A DNA stretch of 23,520 bases. Origin: an uncultured Mucilaginibacter sp. Its GTDB lineage: Bacteria > Bacteroidota > Bacteroidia > Sphingobacteriales > Sphingobacteriaceae. Each line of letters begins with the position of its first letter. Within the stretch, counting starts at the first letter, position 1. Positions 1-6,650 of this stretch are shown piece after piece. The notes beneath the pieces were generated by a model. It saw only the letters and a list, made by a program, of their open reading frames with translations. It was not told the origin of the DNA and did not search any database. A program made the translations under genes and the position numbers. Where the stretch lies: assembly GCF_946479965.1 (NCBI RefSeq), contig NZ_CAMLHX010000062.1, positions 1 to 23,520 on the forward strand, written 5' to 3'.

Positions 1-148
1 AGTTGACATTAAAGAAACTATCCGTGGCTTTAACATGATCATGGATGGCGAAGTTGACGAATACCCTGAAGGTGCATTTAATCTTGTAGGTGGCATTGAA
101 GATGCTATTGAAAAAGGTAAGAAATTGTTAGCTGAAGCTAATTCTTAA
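1..148 (+). CDS. atpD: F1Fo-ATP synthase subunit beta, C-terminal fragment
   Basis: This is the 3' end of a gene that starts outside the window; the reading frame is open from base 2 to a TAA at 146-148 and encodes 48 residues. The peptide contains [18 protein letters not shown] followed by a helix ending KKLLAEANS, which I recognise as the C-terminus of the catalytic beta subunit of the F1 head of ATP synthase. The catalytic Walker motifs lie upstream and cannot be seen. The identification is strengthened by atpC, which follows 87 bp downstream on the same strand, as is usual for ATP synthase clusters. The spacer between the two carries an inverted repeat (165-208). The peptide is identified from remembered family sequence; there is no visible damage. 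Confidence 0.93.
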   Translation, partial: VDIKETIRGFNMIMDGEVDEYPEGAFNLVGGIEDAIEKGKKLLAEANS

Positions 149-164
149 TTAGTAGCAAGTAATT

Positions 165-208
165 AGTATCAAGTAGCAAGACATATATTTATCTTGCTAC
201 TTGATACT
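165..208. repeat. Inverted repeat in the atpD-atpC spacer
   Basis: Two perfect 17-bp arms, AGTATCAAGTAGCAAGA (165-181) and TCTTGCTACTTGATACT (192-208), flank a 10-bp AT loop. Further copies of the same words lie on both sides (about 150-164 and 203-228), so the whole spacer is low-complexity. There is no T-run directly after the stem, so it is not a typical intrinsic terminator. The same 15-bp word AGTATCAAGTAGCAA recurs at 10908-10922 in the ilvC-methyltransferase gap. Confidence 0.85.
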
Positions 209-235
209 TGATACTAACTACTTAATACAAAATAC

Positions 236-487
236 ATGACATTAGAAATTCTTACTCCCGATAAAAAAGTGTTTGAAGGCGAAGCTACTTCGGTAACTTT
301 ACCCGGCACCATGGGATTTTTTGAAATATTGAATCACCACGCTCCTATTATCTCTACCCTGCAAGATGGTAAATTAACCGTTCGCGGTGCGGGTAAACAA
401 GAAGACGTTTTTTTTATTAAAGGCGGCGTTGTTGAAGCATCAAACAATAAAGTGGTTGTTTTAGCCGAAGGCATAGAACACAAATAG
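236..487 (+). CDS. atpC: F1Fo-ATP synthase subunit epsilon, short form
   Basis: This 83-residue protein is the epsilon subunit of the F1 central stalk, which links the gamma rotor to the c-ring. Residues 1-80 match the N-terminal beta-sandwich domain: it opens MTLEILTPDKKVFEGEA, has the conserved loop LPGTMGFFEILNHHAP at about 22-37, and ends in strands KGGVVEASNNKVVVLAEG. The C-terminal two-helix domain present in the roughly 139-residue E. coli protein, which can inhibit ATP hydrolysis, is absent. As I recall this short form is normal in Bacteroidota, so I do not regard it as a truncation. The ATG at 236 is the only sensible start. It follows atpD on the same strand and is followed by a C/G-rich repeat and a strong terminator, so it is probably the last gene of its operon. 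Confidence 0.95.
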   Translation: MTLEILTPDKKVFEGEATSVTLPGTMGFFEILNHHAPIISTLQDGKLTVRGAGKQEDVFFIKGGVVEASNNKVVVLAEGIEHK

Positions 488-492
488 CCACG

Positions 493-517
493 CCCCCCAA
501 CACCCTAAAGGGGGAGT
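493..517 (+). repeat. C/G-rich 25-bp element after atpC stop codon
   Basis: The element begins CCCCCCAACACCCTAAAG and ends GGGGAGT, starting 5 bp after the atpC TAG. It matches, on the coding strand and in the same orientation, the element that starts 2 bp after the ilvN stop (12170-12194), with 24 of 25 bases identical. Its core CCCTAAAGGG can fold into a small hairpin. It abuts the terminator at 521-569. Confidence 0.8.
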
Positions 518-520
518 TTG

Positions 521-569
521 AAAAAACAAAAAAGCCTTTCCGTTTACCGGGAAGGCTTTTTTGTTTTTT
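521..569 (+). terminator. Intrinsic terminator downstream of atpC
   Basis: A long hairpin pairs the A-rich left arm (521-541, containing AAAAAAGCCTTTCC) with the right arm (549-569, containing GGGAAGGCTTTTTTG) with one G-T wobble around a loop of about 5 bases, and ends in a T-rich run. It sits 33 bp after the atpC stop. The symmetric A and T runs mean it could act in both directions, but the only gene that reads into it closely is atpC. Confidence 0.9.
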
Positions 570-696
570 ATTTAAACAATTCCCCATTCAACTCACAACC
601 TATAACTCAAACTTGGTACAACCTTTGTTAAATTTCTATTACCAATGGCTTGCCATCAAAATAATGGTTATTTTCACCGTATAATTCGTCTGCCCT

Positions 697-1386
697 ATGA
701 GAACGAAATTTTTTATTGCCGCACTGCCGTTTTTATTCGTTGTAAGCGCAGCCAATGCCCAGGATTATTTAAAAGGAAAAGTGGTTGATTCATCCACCGA
801 CAAAGGCTTGAGCGATGTATTTATAAAGAACGTAACCAAGAATAAAATTACTGTTACGGACGAGGACGGTAAATTTGAAATTCAGGGCACGGTAGGCAAC
901 CTGCTTATATTTACTTCTCCGGGTTATGTTTCGGATACGCTGTTGGTGGTGGATACCCGGACTTTGTCCATCAGGCTAAAAACTAATCCTGCGCTGCTAA
1001 ACGAGGTAAATATTAATTCAACCCGGGGGACATTTGATCCGCATACAGAATACCCCGAAATATATACCAAGAGCAAGGTGTATATCCTATCGCCAAGCAC
1101 CATTTTTTCAAAGGAGGCAAAAAACGCCCGCCGGTTAAAAAAATATTTCGCGCAGGAAGAAAAGGAACGCGCGGTTGACCAGGCTTTCAGTATTGCTTAT
1201 GTGAGTAGCATTATACCATTAAGGGGGATTGAACTGCAAACCTTTATGGCCATGTACCGCCCAAGCTATGATTTTATACAAAGCAACAGCGGCCCTACCC
1301 TGGCTGCCTACGTTAACGATTCGTACATAAAATATAAAGCGCTTACGCCTGAACAAAGAAAAAAGAGCAGTTTGGTGGGGCAATAG
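697..1386 (+). CDS. Exported protein with carboxypeptidase-regulatory-like beta domain
   Basis: The 229-residue product begins with a signal peptide (residues 1-21: positive MRTK, a hydrophobic stretch, then ANA before Q22), so it should be exported to the periplasm or outer membrane. Residues about 24-95 look like the carboxypeptidase-D-regulatory-like fold common at the N-termini of Bacteroidota outer-membrane proteins: KGKVVDSSTDKGLSDVFIKN, then TVTDEDGKFEIQ and GYVSDTLLV. The following segment LLNEVNINS resembles the linker that normally precedes a TonB plug, but no plug or barrel follows. Residues 110-229 are mixed and charged, with no motif I recognise. It lies between the atpC terminator and the isomerase-like gene, 75 bp apart on the same strand. 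Function is unknown; a cell-envelope role is inferred only from the signal peptide and domain. Confidence 0.85.
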   Translation: MRTKFFIAALPFLFVVSAANAQDYLKGKVVDSSTDKGLSDVFIKNVTKNKITVTDEDGKFEIQGTVGNLLIFTSPGYVSDTLLVVDTRTLSIRLKTNPALLNEVNINSTRGTFDPHTEYPEIYTKSKVYILSPSTIFSKEAKNARRLKKYFAQEEKERAVDQAFSIAYVSSIIPLRGIELQTFMAMYRPSYDFIQSNSGPTLAAYVNDSYIKYKALTPEQRKKSSLVGQ

Positions 1387-1461
1387 CGCGGATAAAAACT
1401 TTAGGCTTCGCGGAAATTTTTTGGGCATATAATTGTTATTATTGCCACAATTAAACCATTT

Positions 1462-2322
1462 ATGAAACTTTCTTTCAATTTCCTTTTAATAACATTACTT
1501 ACGCTATTTACCTTCTGTGTGCAGGCCCAAAAAAGAAAGCCGCTTTTTCCGGAAGCTCCGGGCATTGTATCGTATACCTACCGTACCTACTTTCAAAAAG
1601 ATATGGCGGGCACGCTTGATATTGTTAAACAAAACGGCATTACCGATATGGAGTTTTCTAATCTATTTGGCCAAAAGGCCGAGGATATAAGGAAACTGCT
1701 TGATGAGCGGGGCATAAAATGCTCATCATTCGGCGTAAACTATGAAGATGCGGTTGAGAAAACCGACATAGTGGCGGCAAACGCTAAAAAATTAGGCGCT
1801 ACTTACATAAGGGTAGCTGCTATCCCTCATAAAGGTAAATTCACTCTGGAAGATGCAAAGGGCGTTGTCGAAACCTTTAACTGCGTTGGTAAAACGCTAA
1901 AAGAACGTTATGGATTGACCTTTATTTACCATAACCACGGTTTTGAGTTTGAACCTTACGAAGATGGAACGCTGTATGATTACATTGTAAAAAACACCGA
2001 TAGACGTTACGTTAGTTTTGAGTTGGATATACTTTGGGCCTTTTTCCCGGGGTATGATCCTGCCCAGTTGATTAAACGTTATGGCAAACGTTACAAAGCG
2101 CTTCACTTAAAAGATCTTCGTAAAGGTGTAAAGGGCAACCTATCCGGCGGAACATCTGTAGAAAATGATGTGGTGCTGGGAACAGGCCAAATTGATATTC
2201 CCGCTGTAATAAAAGCAGCCAAAAAAGCGGGCATTAAACATTATTATATTGAGGATGAGAGCAGCTCTTCAATTACCCAGGTGCCTTTAAGTATTGCCTT
2301 TTTACAGGGATTACAGAAATAA
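1462..2322 (+). CDS. Exported sugar phosphate isomerase/epimerase-like TIM-barrel protein
   Basis: The 286-residue product carries a signal peptide (1-22, ending VQAQ) and then a xylose-isomerase-like TIM barrel of the AP endonuclease 2 superfamily. Likely metal and substrate positions are visible: H157NHGFEF, E187-L-D189, H215LKD, the G240TGQID loop and E264DE near the end. Members of this family isomerise or epimerise sugars, often with a divalent metal; exported versions are common in Bacteroidota that degrade polysaccharides. The substrate cannot be told from the sequence. It could share a transcript with the 697 gene. The stop codon (2320-2322) is separated by a single base from the stop codon of the convergent ilvA, leaving no room for a terminator between them. 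Confidence 0.88.
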   Translation: MKLSFNFLLITLLTLFTFCVQAQKRKPLFPEAPGIVSYTYRTYFQKDMAGTLDIVKQNGITDMEFSNLFGQKAEDIRKLLDERGIKCSSFGVNYEDAVEKTDIVAANAKKLGATYIRVAAIPHKGKFTLEDAKGVVETFNCVGKTLKERYGLTFIYHNHGFEFEPYEDGTLYDYIVKNTDRRYVSFELDILWAFFPGYDPAQLIKRYGKRYKALHLKDLRKGVKGNLSGGTSVENDVVLGTGQIDIPAVIKAAKKAGIKHYYIEDESSSSITQVPLSIAFLQGLQK

Positions 2323-2323
2323 C

Positions 2324-3562
2324 TTAAACCAGATATTCAAACAAGGTTTGGTCGCGGTTAAGCTCTATTATTTCAAAGCGATAGTCCTTCATGCGCTGCA
2401 GCAAGCCGTCGTAGTCTTCGCGGTTGGATAATTCAATACCTACCAAGGCCGGCCCTTGCTCCTTCTCTGTTTTTTTGATGAATTCAAAGCGGGTAATATC
2501 ATCATGCGGACCTAATACGTTGTTAACAAAAAGCTTCAAAGCGCCCGGCCGTTGAGGGAAACGAACGATAAAGTAATGCTTTAAGCCCTCATACAATAGC
2601 GATTTCTCTTTGATTTCTGCCATGCGGTCAATATCATTATTGCCGCCGCTGATAACACATACTACCTTTTTGCCGCGGACCTTATCAGCGCAGGCATCCA
2701 ACGCGGCAACAGATAGCGCACCGGCAGGTTCAACAACTATGGCATCCTCATTGTAAAGAGTCAAAATGGTGGTGCAAGCTTTGCCTTCGGGAACGGTGAA
2801 TATGTCGTCTAATACGTTTTTACAAAAATCGAAAGTGATATCGCCAACGCGCTTAACAGCCGCTCCGTCTACAAAACGGTTAATGGTGTCCAATGTAACA
2901 GGCCCGCCGTTCTCAATTGCTTTTAACATGGACGGCGCGCCATCGGGCTCAACGCCAATTATTTGTATTGCGGGATTGTGGTTTTTTAAGAAAGTGCCTA
3001 CGCCCGCAGAGAGGCCGCCACCTCCTACCGGCATAATAACCACTTCAACACCCGATAGATCTTCCAGTATCTCTACGCCAACAGTGCCTTGGCCCTCAAT
3101 AACACTCAGGTTATCAAATGGGGGAACGAGGGTCATGTTATTTTCGGTGGTATATTTCAGCGCTTCAGCAAGGCAATCATCAAAGGTATCGCCCACTAAA
3201 ATTATCTCAACGTTGCCGTCGCCAAACATTTCGGTTTGTTTTACTTTTTGGCGGGGAGTTATCTCGGGCATAAATATTACGCCCTTAATGCCGAGTTTTT
3301 TGCAGGAGAATGCCACGCCCTGCGCATGGTTACCTGCGCTGGCGCAAACCACACCTCTGTTCAATTCATCAGCGTTAAGCTGACTTATCATATTATAAGC
3401 ACCACGCAATTTGTAAGAGCGTACTACTTGCAGGTCCTCGCGCTTTAAATATATTTCTGCATTGTATTTAGCCGACAGCTTTGGATGATAAATAAGCGGC
3501 GTATGTTTAGCAATATCCTTTAATCGTTGCGCCGCCGTTTTTGAGTTTAATTTACCGTCCAT
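2324..3562 (-). CDS. ilvA: Threonine ammonia-lyase (threonine dehydratase), biosynthetic type
   Basis: This PLP enzyme deaminates L-threonine to 2-oxobutyrate, the first committed step of isoleucine synthesis from threonine. In the 412-residue product the PLP lysine is K51 in SYKLRGA, the phosphate and substrate loops are SAGNHAQG (75-82), PVGGGG (178-183) and SGGNND (305-310). Residues about 325-412 form one ACT-like regulatory domain (HYFIVRFPQRPGALKLF), as in single-regulatory-domain enzymes; E. coli IlvA has two such modules and is longer. Feedback inhibition by isoleucine is therefore likely but not proven. It is the last gene of the ilv-leu cluster, separated from leuB by 310 bp that contain a terminator-like hairpin only 21 bp before its ATG, so it may be regulated separately. 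Confidence 0.95.
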   Translation of the reverse strand: MDGKLNSKTAAQRLKDIAKHTPLIYHPKLSAKYNAEIYLKREDLQVVRSYKLRGAYNMISQLNADELNRGVVCASAGNHAQGVAFSCKKLGIKGVIFMPEITPRQKVKQTEMFGDGNVEIILVGDTFDDCLAEALKYTTENNMTLVPPFDNLSVIEGQGTVGVEILEDLSGVEVVIMPVGGGGLSAGVGTFLKNHNPAIQIIGVEPDGAPSMLKAIENGGPVTLDTINRFVDGAAVKRVGDITFDFCKNVLDDIFTVPEGKACTTILTLYNEDAIVVEPAGALSVAALDACADKVRGKKVVCVISGGNNDIDRMAEIKEKSLLYEGLKHYFIVRFPQRPGALKLFVNNVLGPHDDITRFEFIKKTEKEQGPALVGIELSNREDYDGLLQRMKDYRFEIIELNRDQTLFEYLV

Positions 3563-3583
3563 TAGAATATTCGTATCAAATAA

Positions 3584-3616
3584 AAAAACCGTTACTGTTC
3601 AAAGGTAACGGTTTTT
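3584..3616 (-). terminator. Terminator-like hairpin just upstream of ilvA
   Basis: Perfect 12-bp arms (AAAAACCGTTAC at 3584-3595; GTAACGGTTTTT at 3605-3616) enclose a 9-base loop. Read leftwards, as the cluster is transcribed, the stem is followed by a run of seven Ts, the layout of an intrinsic terminator, and the ilvA ATG starts about 20 bp later. It could end the leuB transcript, act as an ilvA attenuator, or both. On the + strand the stem is followed by five Ts, but no + strand gene reads into it. Confidence 0.8.
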
Positions 3617-3619
3617 GGG

Positions 3620-3651
3620 TTAGAGATTTATGATTAGAAATCGGTAATTAG
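3620..3651. repeat. Low-complexity GATTAG-like repeat, leuB-ilvA gap
   Basis: Degenerate repeats of an AGATT/GATTAG-type word (TTAGAGATTTATGATTAG, then AATCGGTAATTAG) fill this short stretch directly after the hairpin. It is the weakest of the spacer elements in the cluster, and short AT-rich sequence alone could give it. Confidence 0.4.
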
Positions 3652-3658
3652 TTTTCCA

Positions 3659-3666
3659 TATATTTG
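3659..3666 (+). promoter_or_regulatory. Possible Bacteroidota -7 box upstream of the small membrane ORF
   Basis: TATATTTG fits the Bacteroidota -7 consensus TAnnTTTG exactly and lies 17 bp before the ATG at 3684. I see no convincing TTTG -33 box at the right distance, so this is tentative. Confidence 0.3.
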
Positions 3667-3683
3667 ATAAACTAAATCCTGAT

Positions 3684-3848
3684 ATGAAATTCCATCCATT
3701 GGTACTAATGCTTTTGATTGCTATTGTAGTGCTTGGCGCTATTTTAAATATCTACTATCACCACTATGCCCTTGCCATGCTAACCATCCTTCCGGTTATA
3801 CCGGTAATTATGAATAGAAAGCTTCGGGACAATATGACAACTCGATAA
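3684..3848 (+). CDS. Putative 54-residue membrane protein
   Basis: A small open frame on the strand opposite to the ilv-leu cluster encodes MKFHPLVLMLLIAIVVLGAI and 34 further residues. It has two hydrophobic segments, about residues 6-25 and 29-43, separated by a short NIYYHHY turn, and a charged tail MNRKLRDNMTTR, consistent with a two-helix inner-membrane miniprotein. I recognise no family. In favour of it being real: clean hydrophobic pattern, a charged C-terminus, an ATG start and a -7-like box 17 bp upstream. Against: short AT-rich frames often look hydrophobic, and it lies within a spacer between two co-oriented metabolic genes. Its stop is 24 bp from the leuB stop, with which it converges. 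Confidence 0.5.
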   Translation: MKFHPLVLMLLIAIVVLGAILNIYYHHYALAMLTILPVIPVIMNRKLRDNMTTR

Positions 3849-3872
3849 ATATACGTCTCAACTAATCATTAC

Positions 3873-4931
3873 CTACACATTCGCAGCCAGCCAGTCGCCA
3901 ACTTCGCTGGTTTTGTAAGCTTTATTTTTGCCTGAAAGATCCTCGGTAACTATACCATCAGCTAATGATTTGTTAACTACGACACGTATAGCTTCAGCCT
4001 CTTCATTCAAACCAAACGCATCTTCAAACATCATAGCAGCTGATAATACAGTTGCTAAAGGGTTAGCAATATCTTTACCTGCAGCCTGTGGATAAGAACC
4101 GTGTATGGGCTCATATAAAGAGGTGTGAACACCTTTTGATGCTGACGGCATTAATCCCATTGATCCGGAAATAACTGACGCCTCATCGGTTAAAATATCG
4201 CCAAATAGGTTCTCAGTTATCAATACGTCGTATGAGTTTGGCCATTGTACCAAACGCATAGCAACAGCGTCAACAAACTCATAGCTCACAGTAACTTCAG
4301 GATAATCTTTCTCCATCGCCTGTACGGTTTGTCTCCAAAGGCGTGATGTTTCTAACACGTTAGCTTTATCAACACAGCAAAGTTTTTTGCTACGCGTCAT
4401 GGCCAGTTCAAAGCCTAATTTAGCTAAGCGGGTTACTTCGTCTTTAGTATAAGTACAGGTATCAAAAGCAGTATTGCCATCTTCTGAACGACCACGTGCG
4501 CCAAAATAAATACCGCCGGTAAGCTCGCGAAGGATGATAAGGTCTGTACCTTCAATGCGCTCGCGCTTTAAAGGTGAGTTATCAATTAAAGATGGGAAAG
4601 TAAAAGTTGGGCGTACGTTAGCGTACAAGCCTAAAGCCTTACGCATTTTTAACAAACCTTGCTCAGGGCGTACCTTTGCGGTTGGGTCGTTATCAAAACG
4701 TGGGTGACCGATTGCACCGAAAAGTACAGCATCAGCAGCCATACATATTTCGTGGGTTGAATCGGGGTAAGGCTCACCTACCGCGTCAATAGCGGCAGCG
4801 CCGGTTAAACCTGCGGTCCATGCAATTTCATGACCGAATTTTGCGGCAACCGCGTTTGATACTTTAACGGCCTGATCTATAACTTCAGGACCAATTCCGT
4901 CTCCTGCTAAAAGGGCGATGTTTAATTTCAT
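3873..4931 (-). CDS. leuB: 3-isopropylmalate dehydrogenase
   Basis: This NAD-dependent enzyme oxidises and decarboxylates 3-isopropylmalate to 4-methyl-2-oxopentanoate in leucine synthesis; in citramalate-using organisms it also converts 3-methylmalate to 2-oxobutyrate. The 352-residue product (numbered from the ATG at 4931) starts MKLNIALLAGDGIGPEV and shows the substrate-binding RELTGG (135-140), the catalytic lysine region DKANVLETSR (K189), the metal aspartates in NLFGDILTDEAS (D245, D249) and the NAD loop EPIHGSYPQAAGKDIANP (274-291). An in-frame ATG at 4970 would add 13 residues, but those codons lie in the spacer repeat at 4941-4974 and LeuB proteins normally begin near MKLNIALLAG, so I chose 4931. 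It sits between the citramalate-synthase-type gene and ilvA. Confidence 0.95.
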   Translation of the reverse strand: MKLNIALLAGDGIGPEVIDQAVKVSNAVAAKFGHEIAWTAGLTGAAAIDAVGEPYPDSTHEICMAADAVLFGAIGHPRFDNDPTAKVRPEQGLLKMRKALGLYANVRPTFTFPSLIDNSPLKRERIEGTDLIILRELTGGIYFGARGRSEDGNTAFDTCTYTKDEVTRLAKLGFELAMTRSKKLCCVDKANVLETSRLWRQTVQAMEKDYPEVTVSYEFVDAVAMRLVQWPNSYDVLITENLFGDILTDEASVISGSMGLMPSASKGVHTSLYEPIHGSYPQAAGKDIANPLATVLSAAMMFEDAFGLNEEAEAIRVVVNKSLADGIVTEDLSGKNKAYKTSEVGDWLAANV

Positions 4932-4940
4932 TTTATAGTT

Positions 4941-5024
4941 TTTGATTTCACCGATGGTCTTTGATTTCACCGATTAATTAGAATTATGATTTATCTTGAT
5001 TCTTGTCTCTTGATTCTTGACTCT
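4941..5024. repeat. Direct repeats in the CMS-leuB spacer
   Basis: Two families lie side by side. TTTGATTTCACCGAT occurs exactly at 4941-4955 and 4960-4974 (period 19). TCTTGATTCTTG occurs exactly at 4994-5005 and 5008-5019 (period 14), inside a wider TTGATTC/TTGACTC series that reaches almost to the stop codon of the upstream gene (5028-5030). Confidence 0.8.
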
Positions 5025-5027
5025 CCC

Positions 5028-6575
5028 TCAAATAATGTTTAGCATCTTCTGCGTTGCCTTAATGGCACAAACCGTCTGATCTGAATCCAAACCGCGGGTT
5101 ATAAATTTGCGGTCGCAGGTTTCCCAGGTTATGATGGTTTCGCACAACGCATCCGAGCTACTGCCGGGCGCTATACGCACTGCGTAATCTATCAGTCGTG
5201 GCAAAGCTCTCCCTATTTTTCCGTATACTTTTGTTAAGGCATTCATAAATGCATCAAACTGCCCGTCGCCTTGTGCGTTCTCTTCAAATCGCTCACCATC
5301 TATCTTCATAGCAATAGTTGCCGAAGGGCGCAATCCCATTGAATTCATCAGCACGTACGATTCAACAATCACTTTATTTTCGTAAAGGCTGCTATCTAAT
5401 ACATCCGAAATAATGTAAGGCAAGTCCTCTTTTGTAACCACTTCTTTTTTATCACCTAACTCAATAACACGTTGGGTAACCTTTTTAAGGTCCGCATCAT
5501 TCAGCTTTAGTCCAAGTTCCTGCAGGTTTTTCTCTATGTTGGCTTTGCCGGATGTTTTACCTAAAGCATATTCGCGCTTACGGCCAAAACGTTCAGGCAG
5601 CAAGTCGTTAAAATAAAGGTTGTTTTTATTGTCGCCATCGGCATGGATCCCGGCAGTTTGGGTAAATACATTATCGCCAACAATTGGCTTATTGCTCGGT
5701 ATGCGCACACCCGAAAAGGTTTCTACCAGTTTACTAACTGTATAAATAGACGATTCCGCGATTTGTACCACAGCATCCGGAACAAAATCATGCAAAACCG
5801 CAATCGCACTGGCGAGAGGCGCATTACCTGCGCGTTCGCCCATACCGTTTACGGTTAAATGCAAGCCGTTGATGCCTGCCTTTACAGCTTCAAGCACATT
5901 GGCCGTACCCAGGTCATAATCGTTATGGGCATGAAAATCAAAGTGAATTTTTGGGTAACGCTCTTTGGTTTTAGTGATGAAAAGGAAGGTCTCCAGTGGC
6001 GTTAAAACCCCCAGCGTGTCTGGCAGCATGATCCTTTTAACAGGTTGTTGGGTTAAAAAGTCAAGATATTGAAAAACGTAGTCTGCCGAATTACGCATGC
6101 CGTTACTCCAGTCTTCCAGGTATACATTGGTGGCAATTCCGTTGCTGGCTGCCAGTTGTATAACATGTGCTATCTCTGCAAAGTGTTGCTCAGGTGTTTT
6201 TTTAAGCTGATGAGTAAGATGGTTAAGCGAGCCTTTGGTAAGCAGGTTTTGCACCTTCACTCCCGCCCTAAGCATCCAGTCTATAGACACACCGTTGTCA
6301 ACAAAAGAAAGAACTTCAATATTATTTGAATAGCCATTTTCAACCGCCCAGGCGGTGATAGTTTTAACTGATTGGAATTCACCGTCAGAAACCCGTGCCG
6401 AAGCAACTTCTACGCGGTCAACCTTCAGTTCTTCCAGCAGCAGTTGTGCTATGGTCAATTTTTCGGATACGGAAAACGACACGCCCGATGTTTGTTCCCC
6501 ATCGCGGAGTGTGGTGTCCATTATCTCTATTCTTCTTTTTCCCATTACTGGATTTATAACGTAAAAGCGTTCCAT
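5028..6575 (-). CDS. cimA: Citramalate synthase-type LeuA-family protein with C-terminal regulatory domain
   Basis: Predicted to condense pyruvate with acetyl-CoA to (R)-citramalate, opening a threonine-independent route to 2-oxobutyrate and isoleucine. The 515-residue product has the HMGL-like TIM barrel ([10 protein letters not shown] at 20-29, metal histidines in HAHND 215-219, NGMGERAGN 243-251) and a LeuA dimerisation/regulatory domain (about 395-515). From memory it resembles the Leptospira interrogans citramalate synthase: R24, D25, L89, L112, Y152, E154, D313 and N319-L-Y align with residues reported there for catalysis and pyruvate selection. Shorter starts are possible: M11 (ATG 6545) gives MGKRRIEIMD, closer to where relatives begin. 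It lies between leuD and leuB, whose products it would need. Many databases would just call it an isopropylmalate synthase regulatory-domain protein. Confidence 0.82.
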   Translation of the reverse strand: MERFYVINPVMGKRRIEIMDTTLRDGEQTSGVSFSVSEKLTIAQLLLEELKVDRVEVASARVSDGEFQSVKTITAWAVENGYSNNIEVLSFVDNGVSIDWMLRAGVKVQNLLTKGSLNHLTHQLKKTPEQHFAEIAHVIQLAASNGIATNVYLEDWSNGMRNSADYVFQYLDFLTQQPVKRIMLPDTLGVLTPLETFLFITKTKERYPKIHFDFHAHNDYDLGTANVLEAVKAGINGLHLTVNGMGERAGNAPLASAIAVLHDFVPDAVVQIAESSIYTVSKLVETFSGVRIPSNKPIVGDNVFTQTAGIHADGDNKNNLYFNDLLPERFGRKREYALGKTSGKANIEKNLQELGLKLNDADLKKVTQRVIELGDKKEVVTKEDLPYIISDVLDSSLYENKVIVESYVLMNSMGLRPSATIAMKIDGERFEENAQGDGQFDAFMNALTKVYGKIGRALPRLIDYAVRIAPGSSSDALCETIITWETCDRKFITRGLDSDQTVCAIKATQKMLNII

Positions 6576-6625
6576 TTTATGAAACGCTTATTTTTTTAGC
6601 ACAATAAGCTATTGCCTGCGTGATT

Positions 6626-6643
6626 ACCTCTCTCGAAAGAGGT
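6626..6643. other. Small hairpin in the leuD-CMS spacer
   Basis: ACCTCT (6626-6631) and AGAGGT (6638-6643) form a 6-bp stem around CTCGAA. No T-run follows on either strand, so it is not a terminator; it could be an RNA processing or stability structure in the long transcript. Confidence 0.4.
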
Positions 6644-6650
6644 CACTTTA

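Noticed and set aside
165..208. Terminator between atpD and atpC
   Set aside because: The stem is long and perfect, but no T-run follows and the two genes are expected to be co-transcribed.
2766..3383. 205-codon open frame on the + strand opposite ilvA
   Set aside because: It mirrors the ilvA codons, has Pro/Ser/Thr-rich low-complexity composition, and ilvA in this interval is clearly the real gene with all active-site motifs.
6603..6615. 13-bp word ATAAGCTATTGCC shared with the ilvD upstream region on the other strand
   Set aside because: A 13-bp match between two places in a window of this size is expected by chance several times, and neither site has further similarity.
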